Notes: generated by a model not told the origin, from the letters alone. Shown: positions 9,546 to 18,951, numbered from the stretch's first letter. The stretch is 64,000 bases of DNA from Treponema socranskii subsp. buccale (GCF_024181585.1 NZ_CP054258.1:1736001-1800000); one strand, 5' to 3'. Made by a program: numbers and translations.

Positions 9546-10274
9546 TCAAAAGTGTCCTTCGTCTAGGATAATTATATCGACCCGCCGGTTGTAGGCTCTG
9601 CCTTCGGGCGTATCGTTCGAAAACATCGGACGCGTATCCGCATAGCCCGCTATCGAAAACCGCCGCTCGTCTACGCCGAAGTCTGCAAGGTAGTGAAGCA
9701 CGTTCATCGCACGGGCGGCCGAAAGCTCCCAGTTGCTTGCATACGGGGAAGACGAAGAAACGGGCGTATCGTCGGTGTGACCTTCGATGCGGAATCTCCT
9801 CGCTTTCAGTTCGGGATCCCTAAAAAACTCGGAAAGGCGCAAGAGCGTTTCGCGCGTTTCGTCGATGTCGAGCGCAGCGCTTCCTTCGGCGAAAAAACTG
9901 TCGGATGCGAGCGTGATGACGAGCCCCCGCTCGTCGCTCGTTATCGTTATCCTGTTCGATTTGACGTCGGGTGCAAAAAGGCTTACCGCTTTTTTTCGCG
10001 CGTTTGCAAGCGAGCGGCCTTTTTCCATCGCCGGAAGCGAATTGATATTGTTTCCCAAATCCGCAAGCCGTCCCGTCGAAAGCGCCAAGCCGCCCGCCGT
10101 CGTTTCCGTTTCGCGCATTTGGAGCGCCTGCGTGATCGTCGCAAGCTGCGTGATATCGACTTCCGTCGGATTGTACAGCATGACGAAAAAACAGAGCATG
10201 AGCGTGATCATATCGCCGTAAGTCGTTTGCCACGCGGTTGACGGCTTTTCGGGCTGTTTGCTTTTCCGCGCCAT
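9546..10274 (-). CDS. motB: MotB, flagellar stator peptidoglycan-binding subunit
   Basis: 242 residues from the ATG at 10274, preceded by AAGGA. A membrane helix near residues 20-40 contains the MotB proton-channel region ([15 protein letters not shown], with the essential Asp). The C-terminal OmpA-like domain carries [13 protein letters not shown] and the [13 protein letters not shown] end. Anchors the stator to peptidoglycan and conducts protons with MotA. Start lies 3-5 bases from the motA stop, typical motAB coupling. Confidence 0.97.
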   Translation of the reverse strand: MARKSKQPEKPSTAWQTTYGDMITLMLCFFVMLYNPTEVDITQLATITQALQMRETETTAGGLALSTGRLADLGNNINSLPAMEKGRSLANARKKAVSLFAPDVKSNRITITSDERGLVITLASDSFFAEGSAALDIDETRETLLRLSEFFRDPELKARRFRIEGHTDDTPVSSSSPYASNWELSAARAMNVLHYLADFGVDERRFSIAGYADTRPMFSNDTPEGRAYNRRVDIIILDEGHF

Positions 10275-10276
10275 AC

Positions 10277-11059
10277 TCAATCCTTCAAAACGTCGGCTTC
10301 GATCGCGTGCCGCGCGACGGGGTCGAGGTACGTGAGCAGCTTTTGCGCCATGATACGCGGGTTTTCTCCCGCCTGAATCGCAAGCACGCCTTCGATGACC
10401 ATCTCTTTCGTCCGCATTTCAGCGGCGTTGTGACCGATGAGCTTTTGCGCGATAGGGCCGATGATCCAGTTCGCCATCAAAGAACCGTAGAGCGTCGTGA
10501 TAAGAGCGACCGCCATGTTCGGGCCGATAGCCGATTTATCTTCCATGTTGCGCAACATGCCGATAAGACCGACGACGGTTCCCATCATACCGAAGCCCGG
10601 CGCAAGACCCGCCCACTGATTTACGAGACTTATCCACGTCATGTGGCGTGCTTCGCATTGGTTCATTTCGTTTTCCATAATCGAACGGATGACCTGCCCG
10701 TCCGTACCGTCGACGACAAGGCGAAGACCGTTACGCATAAAGGTATCTTCGATATCGTCGAGGCCGTCTTCGAGGGCGAGGATGCCTTCACGCCTCGCTT
10801 TTTCGGAAAGCGCGACCATATTTTGGATGATCTGTTTTTCGCCGAAATCGTAAATTCTAAAGGCGCGGGCCATGATGCGGAAGATGCCGATACATCGGGA
10901 AATCGGAGCGCAGAGCCACAGAGAAAAATACGAACCGCCTATCGTCATAAAGACGGAAGGTACGTCGAACACGCCTCTCAACGAACCGCCGGAAAAGATA
11001 ACCGACACCATGATACACGCGCCGCCGCCGATGATTCCGATTATTGTCGCTATATCCAT
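10277..11059 (-). CDS. motA: MotA, flagellar stator proton-channel subunit
   Basis: 260 residues with four membrane helices and the cytoplasmic loop between the second and third that pushes FliG. Recognisable family blocks: [16 protein letters not shown] at the N-terminus, and [21 protein letters not shown] in the third helix. ATG at 11059 follows GTGAGGA. Located between flbD and motB as in other treponemes. Confidence 0.97.
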   Translation of the reverse strand: MDIATIIGIIGGGACIMVSVIFSGGSLRGVFDVPSVFMTIGGSYFSLWLCAPISRCIGIFRIMARAFRIYDFGEKQIIQNMVALSEKARREGILALEDGLDDIEDTFMRNGLRLVVDGTDGQVIRSIMENEMNQCEARHMTWISLVNQWAGLAPGFGMMGTVVGLIGMLRNMEDKSAIGPNMAVALITTLYGSLMANWIIGPIAQKLIGHNAAEMRTKEMVIEGVLAIQAGENPRIMAQKLLTYLDPVARHAIEADVLKD

Positions 11060-11065
11060 AATTCC

Positions 11066-11263
11066 TCACACCTCTTGCGTATTGATGCCGATCTTTTTTC
11101 GATAGGCTATGATCTTTTCGATGATATCTTCGGGTTTGTCTTTTACGACGATTTTTCTGCCCGACAGCATCGCAAGCGTCAAATCGGGATTTTCTTCCAT
11201 GCTTTCGATCATGTGCGGATTGATCCAATACTTTTTTCCGTTTAAACGCATCACTTCGATCAT
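11066..11263 (-). CDS. flbD: FlbD family small flagellar protein
   Basis: 65 residues: MIEVMRLNGKKYWINPHMIE, then a LTLAMLSGRKIVVKD pattern. This matches the FlbD/SwrD family, a small protein that precedes motA in many flagellar operons and in Bacillus raises motor power. Starts at an ATG at 11263 and ends 6 bases before motA. In T. pallidum flgD and flgE stand directly upstream of flbD; here an intergenic region and a two-component system stand there instead. Confidence 0.9.
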   Translation of the reverse strand: MIEVMRLNGKKYWINPHMIESMEENPDLTLAMLSGRKIVVKDKPEDIIEKIIAYRKKIGINTQEV

Positions 11264-11355
11264 CGTTATATAATGCTCCGATTGCTTCGAGCCGTCAAGT
11301 ATTTCAACGAATCGGCAGACTGCCCCTTCGTCGAATAAAAAAATCGCGTCATTTC

Positions 11356-11384
11356 ATTATCGGCTAAGCCGATATACTTGTTTA
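11356..11384 (-). promoter_or_regulatory. Putative flbD-motility operon promoter overlapping a perfect inverted repeat
   Basis: On the minus strand, -35 TAAACA (11379-11384), 17-base spacer and -10 GATAAT (11356-11361), about 90 bases before flbD. A perfect inverted repeat, ATCGGC-TAA-GCCGAT (11359-11373), covers the spacer and the -10, as an operator would. The -35 is a weak match. The promoter call is inference; the inverted repeat is plain in the sequence. Confidence 0.45.
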
Positions 11385-11562
11385 CGGATAATTTTCCGTT
11401 TTTTGAGCATAAAAAACTGTTATTACCGCGTGAGGTCACGCGTTTCCGTTGCGCGTTTTTCCGTTTTATATTAAATTATTAAAAGGTCGAATGCCGAGTT
11501 TTGAAAGCATTTCTAAATAAAACTGTGCTTTCGGCGAGAACTTCGTTCGCTGCGCTCACTAC

Positions 11563-11583
11563 CGAGTTTGCTCTGCAAACTCG
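11563..11583. promoter_or_regulatory. Hairpin just upstream of the response-regulator gene
   Basis: CGAGTTTGC-TCT-GCAAACTCG, a perfect 9-bp stem with a 3-base loop, 36 bases before the regulator ATG at 11620. It lacks a T run on the plus strand, so it is more likely a leader structure or a protein site than a terminator. The rest of the 11264-11619 gap holds no coding sequence that I can support. Confidence 0.5.
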
Positions 11584-11619
11584 CCGTGTATGCCGCAGTC
11601 GAACTTGAAAGGAAAGCTT

Positions 11620-12348
11620 ATGGGCGCCCGTATTTTTATTATAGAAGATGTTTCCGAAATTGCCAATCTCATCGCGATGTATCTGTCAAAAGCGGGCATG
11701 GACGCATTATCGTTCGGTACGGCGGAAGATGCGCTCGAAAAACTGAAATCGGACACGGCGCCCGACCTCGTCATCCTCGATTTGAATCTTCCCGGCATGA
11801 GCGGTTTCGAATTCCTCAAAAAATTCCGCGCCGAATACAAAACGACGATACCCGTCGTCATCGTCTCCGCGCGCGACGCCGACGAAGACATCATAAAAAC
11901 GCTCGGCTTCGGAGCGGACGAATTCGTCACAAAGCCTTTTTCTCCGCGCGTTCTCGTCGCGCGCGTTCAGGCAAACCTCAGGAGACAGGCGGCAACAGAA
12001 GCCGCTGCAGAAGAGACGATTTCGTTCGGGCCGTATACGCTCCTTTTAAACAGCTGCGTACTCAAAGAAGGCGCTCAAAAAATCGCCCTGTCGGCAAAAG
12101 AGTACGCCGTTCTCGAATACCTCGTCAAACATGCGGGGGAAACGCTTTCGCCTGAAAAAATCTACGCGGACGTGTGGAAAGCGCAGTACGGCGACATAAC
12201 CGCCGTCGCAGTGTACATCCAGCGGCTTCGCAAAAAAATCGAAAAGGATCCGTCGAATCCGGAATTTATTAAAACGGTGTTCGGACTCGGCTATTGCTTT
12301 TCGAAAGAATCGATCGCCTTCAGGCAGGGAGCGAAAAAAGACGCATGA
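11620..12348 (+). CDS. OmpR-family response regulator
   Basis: About 242 residues from the ATG at 11620, which has a GAAAGGAAAG site; an ATG at 11590 would add ten residues without a good site. Receiver domain at the N-terminus (RIFIIEDVSEIANLI, with phosphoacceptor Asp in LVILDLNLPGMSG and Lys in FVTKPF), then a winged-helix DNA-binding domain (YAVLEYLVKHAGETLSPEKIY). It is the partner of the kinase whose ATG overlaps its stop codon. Target genes are unknown; its position beside the motility operon is suggestive only. Confidence 0.93.
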   Translation: MGARIFIIEDVSEIANLIAMYLSKAGMDALSFGTAEDALEKLKSDTAPDLVILDLNLPGMSGFEFLKKFRAEYKTTIPVVIVSARDADEDIIKTLGFGADEFVTKPFSPRVLVARVQANLRRQAATEAAAEETISFGPYTLLLNSCVLKEGAQKIALSAKEYAVLEYLVKHAGETLSPEKIYADVWKAQYGDITAVAVYIQRLRKKIEKDPSNPEFIKTVFGLGYCFSKESIAFRQGAKKDA

Positions 12349-13742
12349 CGATCAGGCGCCAATTCCATATCCTTCTCGCGGCGATCATCGTCATTCCGAT
12401 ATGCTGCGCGCTTTTTATTCCGTCGTATCACTATTTTACGTCTCCGGTACGCGCGCTCATCCACGATTACAAAGAGCTGCGCAAAAGCGATACGTTCAAA
12501 CTTTCGGTACGCGAATGGAGTAAGCTCCACGATTATATCCGCCGCCTGCCGCCCGACATGGAAGTCGCCGTTTTTTCGCTTTCAGGATCGGCCGATATTT
12601 TGATCTCATCGATCGCCGAACTCAAAGCGGGCACATCTCTCTCTCCGCTCGCGCTGTGGGGCTTCGCCTCTTCGACGAGCGATACGTATTTTTATCAATT
12701 TACGAGTTTTCGTTTTTCCGGGCGAAACGATACGATCGTCATTTTAACCCGCGTCGATAAATTCAACAAACGCGACAGGCACGGCATGGATTACGTCAAT
12801 TATCTGGTCGGTATTTTGCTGTGCTTTGCAGTCCTCGTACTCATCATCATCGCAAAAATTTCGGGCGACATATTTACGTCGATCACGATTCTCGAACAGC
12901 GCACACAAAAGATCGCAGACGGAGATTTAAGCGTTCCGATCACCGACGACGCGAAACAGTCGAAAGCGAAGAGCAACGAAATCATTTCGCTGACCGAAAA
13001 TCTTGAAAAGATGCGAAGCGCCCTCCTCGACGCGCACGAGCGGCGCACGCGATTTATCATGGGAATCAGCCACGACCTCCGCACGCCCGTCGCCGTCATC
13101 AAAGGTTACACCGAAGCGATTTCGGACGACGTCATCACCGATAAAAACGAAATAAAAAAATCGCTTGAAATAATCGCAACGAAGACGAACCGGCTCGAAA
13201 GCATGATCGATACGCTCATCAATTTTGTAAAACTCGACAGTGCGGATTGGCGGCAAAAGCTCGTTCCCGAAAGCGTCTTTACAGTCGTTTCCGAATTTGT
13301 AAAAAGCGCCGAAATGACCGGAGCGGTTTTCAAACGTAAAATAAAGTCGGCGATCGCCCTCTCTCCCGAATGCAAAGTGCCGATGGACAGGCAGCTTTTT
13401 TCCCGCGCGCTCGAAAATCTTTTGAGCAATGCGATACGCTATTCGAAAGAAGGAGATACAATCGCAATTTCAGCGACGGAGACGGATGACGCATGTATCG
13501 TGAGTGTCAGCGACACGGGAATCGGTATAGCGAAAAAAGACCTCGATCACATATTCGATATGTTTTACCGCGCAACCGATTCGCGCAGGGAAGAAGGCAT
13601 GGGGATCGGGCTTTCCGTCGTAAAGAGCATCGTCGACACGCACGGCTGGACGATCGGCGTCGCATCGGAAGCGGGCAAAGGTTCGACGTTTACGATAACG
13701 ATTCCGAAAAAAGCGGAGAGGGGCACTCACTGTTTTTCGTAG
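12345..13742 (+). CDS. Membrane sensor histidine kinase
   Basis: 465 residues from the ATG at 12345, which overlaps the regulator stop (ATGA). Two membrane helices (about 8-28 and 150-173) enclose a periplasmic sensor domain of about 120 residues that I do not recognise. A HAMP linker leads to the HisKA box GISHDLRTPVAVIKGY with the phosphorylated His, and to the ATPase domain with N-box ENLLSNAIRYS, G1 DTGIGIAKKD and G2 GMGIGLSVVKSI. All catalytic motifs look intact. Confidence 0.93.
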   Translation: MTIRRQFHILLAAIIVIPICCALFIPSYHYFTSPVRALIHDYKELRKSDTFKLSVREWSKLHDYIRRLPPDMEVAVFSLSGSADILISSIAELKAGTSLSPLALWGFASSTSDTYFYQFTSFRFSGRNDTIVILTRVDKFNKRDRHGMDYVNYLVGILLCFAVLVLIIIAKISGDIFTSITILEQRTQKIADGDLSVPITDDAKQSKAKSNEIISLTENLEKMRSALLDAHERRTRFIMGISHDLRTPVAVIKGYTEAISDDVITDKNEIKKSLEIIATKTNRLESMIDTLINFVKLDSADWRQKLVPESVFTVVSEFVKSAEMTGAVFKRKIKSAIALSPECKVPMDRQLFSRALENLLSNAIRYSKEGDTIAISATETDDACIVSVSDTGIGIAKKDLDHIFDMFYRATDSRREEGMGIGLSVVKSIVDTHGWTIGVASEAGKGSTFTITIPKKAERGTHCFS

Positions 13743-13764
13743 AGAGCGTCGACTTTGCAGCTCA

Positions 13765-13977
13765 TCAGCAAGCCGGACTCATTCGCCGCTTTCGCTCGCG
13801 GCGGGAATGCTGCGCGAGGATGCAATCCGACGTAAGCGGATAGATGAGCGATACGCACGTGTCGTCGTATTTGTCGCCTTTATACACCGATTTGATTTCA
13901 AAGCGCAGCGTTACCGGACACGAAAGCTCTTGGGAGAGGACGATTTCCTGCAGATCGGGCGTGTTTTCGAGTTCTCC
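13765..13977 (-). pseudogene. 5'-truncated gene remnant at the left edge of the CRISPR island
   Basis: On the minus strand an open stretch of about 70 codons runs from just after a stop (TAA at 13978-13980) to a TGA at 13765. The translation looks like real protein (VTLRFEIKSVYKGDKYDD, then TCVSLIYPLTSDC) but there is no usable start codon. I read it as the 3' end of a gene whose 5' part was lost, possibly when the tracrRNA-cas9 segment was inserted. The family is not recognised. Confidence 0.45.
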
Positions 13978-14044
13978 TTATTTTGCAAATTAGAGCAAAG
14001 TCTTTTAAATAAATATCCCCGAAAATAAATTCCTGTGATATAAT

Positions 14045-14116
14045 AAAAAAGTCCCACAAGATGCGGGACTGTAGTCAAATGACTTCGGCATTTAGCCTTA
14101 TTGTGATTTGATTTCT
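14045..14116 (-). ncRNA. tracrRNA of the Cas9 system
   Basis: Minus-strand transcript of about 72 nt. Its 5' part GAAATCAAATCACAAT pairs over 16 positions with the repeat start GTTGTGGTTTGATTTC (two G-U wobbles). Then comes AAGGCTAAATGCCG, a nexus-like hairpin (GGC/GCC), and the stem AGTCCCGCA-TCT-TGTGGGACT followed by TTTTTT, an intrinsic terminator. The order anti-repeat, nexus, terminator is that of known tracrRNAs. It lies just upstream of and divergent from cas9. Confidence 0.9.
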
Positions 14117-14122
14117 GCGTTC

Positions 14123-14151
14123 AGTATAACATTGCCTGCGATTTTTTGCAA
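14123..14151 (-). promoter_or_regulatory. tracrRNA promoter
   Basis: Minus strand: -35 TTGCAA (14146-14151), exactly 17 bases, -10 TATACT (14123-14128). The predicted start near 14116 lies right at the beginning of the anti-repeat, so the RNA would be made with a short anti-repeat and need little 5' trimming. Confidence 0.75.
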
Positions 14152-14188
14152 GCACAATTTTTTTATTATTGAGGATTTTACAAATTTT

Positions 14189-17100
14189 ATGAAAACACTT
14201 GGACTTGACATAGGAACAAATTCGATTGGCTGGGGAATTGTTGACGAAGCAGCAGGCAAAATTGAAGACTGCGGAGTTTACATTTTTCCTGAAGGCGTAA
14301 AAAAAGAAAAAGGAAACGAAAGCTCCAAAGCGGCGGAGAGGACGAGTTTTCGTCTTGCAAGAAGATTAAAATTCAGAAGAAAACTTAGAAAATACGAGAC
14401 ATTAAAAGTCCTCATCAAAAATAAAATGTGTCCGCTAACTATCGAAGAACTTGAAAAATGGCGAAGACAAAAAATATATCCGACTTCAAAAGATTTTTTA
14501 AACTGGTATAGAACGGACGAACTAAAAAACTGGGAGCCATATTTTCTCAGAAAAAAATGCGTGGAGCAAAAAGCGGAACCGTATGAAATCGGGCGTTCAT
14601 TGTATCACATTGCTCAACGGCGTGGATTTTTAAGCAACAGAAAAGAGACTACAAAAGCGTCGGAAGGAGAAGTCTCAAAAAGCATAGACGAACTTTCCTC
14701 ACTTATGGGTGACAAGACGCTCGGTCAATATTTTTACGAATTAAAGCAATCCGGTGAAAAAGTGCGAGGAAAATACACATCTAGAAAAGAGCACTACGAG
14801 AAAGAATTCAATAAAATCTGTGAAGTTCAAGGTTTTTCATCGGAATTAAAAAGCGATTTATACAGGGCAATTTTCTTCCAGAGAAAACTGAAATCTCAAA
14901 AATTTCTTGTGGGAAAATGCACATTCGAGCCGAACAAGAGCCGCTCTCCAATCTCTCATTTTGAGTTTGAAGAATTCAGAATGCTCTCGTTCATCAATTC
15001 AATAAAACTCGCAAAAAATTCAAGGGAAGATGAAAACAGCGATTTTGAATTCCTTACAGACGAAGAAAAAGAAATGATAAAACCGCTTTTCTTCAGAATT
15101 TCAAAACCGACGTTTCAGTTCGCTGACATCGAAAAGAAATTAAAAGGCAAAAACGAATTCTGGAAGTTTAACTACAGAAAAGAGACTAACGTTTCTGGCT
15201 GTCCTGTTTGCGCAGGATTAAAAAATATTTTTGGCGACGATTCTTCCGATGAAAGCTGGAAAGACAAGAAAATCGGACAATACGACATGAACGACATCTG
15301 GCATGTCCTTTTTGATTTCGACGACGAAGAAAAACTGCTTGAATTCGCAAAGGAAAAACTCTTTTTGAGCGATGAAACGGCAAGAAGATTCTGCACAATC
15401 AGAATTCAGCAGGGATATGCGAATTTAAGCCTTAAGGCAATCCGAAAGATAAATCCGTTTTTGCGGAAAGGCTACATCTATTCGACTGCGGTTTTTCTTG
15501 CAAACATACCGACAATGATTGGGCAAGACGCATTTTTACAAAACGAAGAGGAAATCGAAAATTCTGTAAAAAATATAATCGGGACGCTAAAAGACAAAAA
15601 CGATATTATCGTTCTTGCAAATCGCTGTCTTGAGTCTGCGTTCAAAGATAAAGACAATGATTTCAGATTTGAAGAATGGGACAAATCGGTTGTGGAAAAT
15701 TCCGCACAGGACTTGTTTGGAAAGAAAAAGTGGAATGAATATGACGAAGAAAAACGTAAAGATATAATTTTGCAAGTTTCTGAAAAAGTTGAAGACAATT
15801 TGAAAATCGCCGTCGGAAAAAATCCAAACGACTACAAATATCAGCTTTATCGCACTGACGACTTGATTTTGGACTATCTCAATCAAAAAGGATTTACTAT
15901 AAAGGGAAAACTTTATCACCCAAGCGACACGGATTACAATTTTGAATCGCCGGTTCAAGCCGACGATGGAAAAATATATCTTGCCTCTCCTCGCTCGCAA
16001 AGCGTCAAAAATCCTGTTGTGATGAGGGCGTTGCACCAACTCCGGAAACTTGTAAATTATCTTATAAAAACAGGAAAAATAGACAGTTCAACAAAAATAA
16101 ATGTGGAACTTGCAAACGACGTAAATGACAAGAACCGGCGGAAAGCTCTCGCAGAGTTTGCAAAAGACAGCGAAAAAAATAATGCGGATGCCAGAAAGAA
16201 AATAGAAGAACTTTGCAACGAGGCCGGCTTTAAAGTCGTTCCGACGGAATCGGATGTCAAAAAATTCAGACTCTGGAAAGAACAAAATGAAACATGTCCT
16301 TACACGGGAAAGCATATAAGTTTTACAGACTTATTCGGTCCGCTTCCTAAATTCGACTTTGAGCACACAATCCCAAGAAGCCTGTCTTATGACGATTCCC
16401 TTGAAAACCTTACACTTTGCGACAGTGAATTCAACCGAAACATAAAAAAGCAAAAACTTCCTTCGGAATTGCCGAATTTTGAAGAAATAAACAAGCGGTT
16501 CAAAAAATTTTATGAAGATAAAATCGACAACTGCCTGAAAATAATTGAGCGCAGTACAAAACTCGGAGGCTCATACGAAGAACCTACCGCCAAAGATTCA
16601 AGAATCGTAAAAAAACATAAGGCAGAGTACGAGCTTGACTATTACAAAGGAAAATTAAGGCGTTTTTCGGCGACAGAAGTTACTTCAGGTTTTAAGCACA
16701 GCCAGCTCAACGACACTAGAATCATCACAAAATTTTCTCTTTCGTATTTGAAGAGTATTTTTAGCTATGTTCAGCCTGTAAAAGGTTCTATGACAGACAC
16801 ATTCAAAAGGCAGTGGGGCTTGATGGAGCGAAATGAGGTAAAAGACCGCTCAAACCATATGCACCACACAGTTGACGCTTTGACAATTGCATGCGTAAAC
16901 CGAGGAAAATTCAATCTGCTGTCCGAGACAATCAAAAACAGTCCTGACGGGAAGCATCTGAAATTTTCAAAACCATGGGCGACATTTGACGCCGATGTTC
17001 TGAACGCCGTTCAATATATAATCCCGAAATATTTTTCAGACGAAAACTCCTTGAGGCAGTCAAAAAGAATTATGAGAAATCGGGATGGAAAGCCTGTTTT

Positions 17101-17983
17101 GAAAAACGGAAAACCTGTCTTTGTCCAGGGAGCGACAGCGCGAGGTTCTTTGCACAAGGACACTTTCTATGGCCGCATAAAAACCGTTCCGGAAAAGGGC
17201 GGAAAATCCGAGATGATATTCGTGCAGCGTGTCCTGGTTTCAACATTGGATGAAAAGAGCGCTGAAAAAATCATCGACAAGGGAATAAGAGAGACTTTTG
17301 AGAAAAATCTTTTAAATGGAATACAAACGCTCCAAGAAATTCAAACAAATGGAATCCTGTTGCCGTTTAAAAAAGACGGAAGAAATGTTTTTGTAAAACG
17401 GATTAGGATAAAGGCACAGCCGACTTCGCCGATCACTTTGAAAGAGCACCACAATGTGATTTCAAAAAATCCGAAAGACTACAAGCAAAATTATTATGTT
17501 GTAAACGACGAAAACTATCTTCTTGCAATTTACAGAGGAAAAGACGAAAAAGGAAAGGATGTTTCAGACTACAAAATTTGCAATCTGCTTGACGCTGTAA
17601 AAAGTAGACAGAACAAGACTGAACTCTATCCTGATTTTAAAGAGAAAAAAGGCATCAATTTGAAATTGTACAAGATTCTAAAGCCCGGAAAAATCGTGAT
17701 CCTGCAAAACGATATTCAGGAAGACGTGTTCGCCTTGTCTAAAGAAAAACTTTGGAAACGCCTGTACAGGATTGCCGGGCTTGCAACTTCAGGGAATAAT
17801 ATTCAAATAAAACTAGTGCACATTATAAGTGCAAGACCTTGGAAATATATGAAAGGTGAAAATGATAAAAAAGATTTGAATGCAGGGACTGAATGTCTTA
17901 TGTATCTAACATCAAATTTTAAGGGACTTGTTGAGGGGCAGGACTTTGCCGTTTCGCCTATAGGAGAAATCATACGAAAGTAA
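14189..17983 (+). CDS. cas9: Cas9 RNA-guided DNA endonuclease
   Basis: 1264 residues from the ATG at 14189 (MKTLGLDIGTNSIGWGI); a longer reading from 14108 would add 27 residues across the tracrRNA promoter and is rejected. RuvC-I Asp7; arginine-rich bridge helix RLARRLKFRRKLRKY near 60; RuvC-II Glu640 (INVELAND); HNH with Asp723/His726 (FDFEHTIPRS); RuvC-III His893/Asp896 (HHTVDAL). All nuclease residues look intact. A CPVC pair at 338-341 lies in the REC lobe. Only cas1 and cas2 follow and csn2 and cas4 are absent, which is II-C gene content, although most II-C proteins are shorter. Codons are richer in A and T than in the neighbouring genes, which suggests acquisition by transfer. Confidence 0.97.
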   Translation: MKTLGLDIGTNSIGWGIVDEAAGKIEDCGVYIFPEGVKKEKGNESSKAAERTSFRLARRLKFRRKLRKYETLKVLIKNKMCPLTIEELEKWRRQKIYPTSKDFLNWYRTDELKNWEPYFLRKKCVEQKAEPYEIGRSLYHIAQRRGFLSNRKETTKASEGEVSKSIDELSSLMGDKTLGQYFYELKQSGEKVRGKYTSRKEHYEKEFNKICEVQGFSSELKSDLYRAIFFQRKLKSQKFLVGKCTFEPNKSRSPISHFEFEEFRMLSFINSIKLAKNSREDENSDFEFLTDEEKEMIKPLFFRISKPTFQFADIEKKLKGKNEFWKFNYRKETNVSGCPVCAGLKNIFGDDSSDESWKDKKIGQYDMNDIWHVLFDFDDEEKLLEFAKEKLFLSDETARRFCTIRIQQGYANLSLKAIRKINPFLRKGYIYSTAVFLANIPTMIGQDAFLQNEEEIENSVKNIIGTLKDKNDIIVLANRCLESAFKDKDNDFRFEEWDKSVVENSAQDLFGKKKWNEYDEEKRKDIILQVSEKVEDNLKIAVGKNPNDYKYQLYRTDDLILDYLNQKGFTIKGKLYHPSDTDYNFESPVQADDGKIYLASPRSQSVKNPVVMRALHQLRKLVNYLIKTGKIDSSTKINVELANDVNDKNRRKALAEFAKDSEKNNADARKKIEELCNEAGFKVVPTESDVKKFRLWKEQNETCPYTGKHISFTDLFGPLPKFDFEHTIPRSLSYDDSLENLTLCDSEFNRNIKKQKLPSELPNFEEINKRFKKFYEDKIDNCLKIIERSTKLGGSYEEPTAKDSRIVKKHKAEYELDYYKGKLRRFSATEVTSGFKHSQLNDTRIITKFSLSYLKSIFSYVQPVKGSMTDTFKRQWGLMERNEVKDRSNHMHHTVDALTIACVNRGKFNLLSETIKNSPDGKHLKFSKPWATFDADVLNAVQYIIPKYFSDENSLRQSKRIMRNRDGKPVLKNGKPVFVQGATARGSLHKDTFYGRIKTVPEKGGKSEMIFVQRVLVSTLDEKSAEKIIDKGIRETFEKNLLNGIQTLQEIQTNGILLPFKKDGRNVFVKRIRIKAQPTSPITLKEHHNVISKNPKDYKQNYYVVNDENYLLAIYRGKDEKGKDVSDYKICNLLDAVKSRQNKTELYPDFKEKKGINLKLYKILKPGKIVILQNDIQEDVFALSKEKLWKRLYRIAGLATSGNNIQIKLVHIISARPWKYMKGENDKKDLNAGTECLMYLTSNFKGLVEGQDFAVSPIGEIIRK

Positions 17984-18059
17984 GAGTTTGGTAAAAGATG
18001 TAACTTTTCGCACAAGAATAAAACTGAACATATCGAGTTTTTCGTCCGATAGTTAAAGT

Positions 18060-18950
18060 ATGGTTAAACGAACACTGTTTTTCTCGCATGCTGTTTGTTT
18101 AAGCGTAAGGCACAAGCAGCTTGTCATTTTCAGTAAAGAAACTCAAGAAGAAACACTTGTTCCCATCGAAGACATAGGTTTTGTGATTGTGGAAAACGCA
18201 CTCGTTACACTGACAATTCCTTTGATAAATGAGCTTACTGACAATAATTGCGCGCTTATTTTTTGCAATGAAAAGCACCTGCCCTTTTCAATGACTATGC
18301 CGCTTGATTGCAATGAGACCCAGTCGCAACTTTTTTCCGCCCAGATAAACGCGAAACTTCCTGTTAAAAAGAAATGCTGGAAGCAGATTGTGGAATTTAA
18401 GATAAAAAATCAGGGACTTGTTCTTAAAAAATACGATTTGGATTTTACAAGGCTTGTTAATTTTTCAAAATGTGTAAAAAGCGGCGACCCGACGAACATG
18501 GAAAGCCAGGCTGCAAAATTTTATTGGGACAATCTTTTTGGAAAGAAATGGTGCCGAAATCGTTTTGGAGATTTTCCAAACAATTATTTAAATTACGGAT
18601 ATGCAATTTTGAGAGCCGCAACGGCACGCGCGTTGATCGGTTCAGGCCTTCTTCCTACTTTGGGAATTCATCATCACAACAAATATAATGCATATTGCCT
18701 TGCGGATGATTTGATGGAGCCTTACAGACCTTTTATCGATGATGCAGTCATAGAATACATCTCGACAAATCCAGATGAGAAAGAACTTGGGCTGGAATTC
18801 AAAAAGAGGATTTTACAAGTCCTTACGCGCGACGTAAAAATGGAAAACTTGACAAGACCGATGATGGTCGCCCTTTCAATGACAAGCGCATCGCTCGCGG
18901 ACGCCCTTTCAAACGAATCTGAAAAGTTGAAACTTCCGAATTTTGTATGA
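18060..18950 (+). CDS. cas1: Cas1 spacer-integration endonuclease (type II)
   Basis: 296 residues. The active-site pattern of type II Cas1 is present: Glu148 in NMESQAAKFYW, His near 205 in LGIHHHNKYNAY, and the acidic LADDLMEPYRP at 215-223. With Cas2 it forms the complex that cuts and inserts new spacers. The gene is 76 bases after cas9 and 1 base before the cas2 ATG, so it looks like one operon. AT-rich like cas9. Confidence 0.96.
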   Translation: MVKRTLFFSHAVCLSVRHKQLVIFSKETQEETLVPIEDIGFVIVENALVTLTIPLINELTDNNCALIFCNEKHLPFSMTMPLDCNETQSQLFSAQINAKLPVKKKCWKQIVEFKIKNQGLVLKKYDLDFTRLVNFSKCVKSGDPTNMESQAAKFYWDNLFGKKWCRNRFGDFPNNYLNYGYAILRAATARALIGSGLLPTLGIHHHNKYNAYCLADDLMEPYRPFIDDAVIEYISTNPDEKELGLEFKKRILQVLTRDVKMENLTRPMMVALSMTSASLADALSNESEKLKLPNFV

Positions 18951-18951
18951 T

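Noticed and set aside
14108-14188. Longer Cas9 start at 14108
   Set aside because: The added 27 residues overlap the tracrRNA start and promoter, and MKTLGLDIG fits the family.
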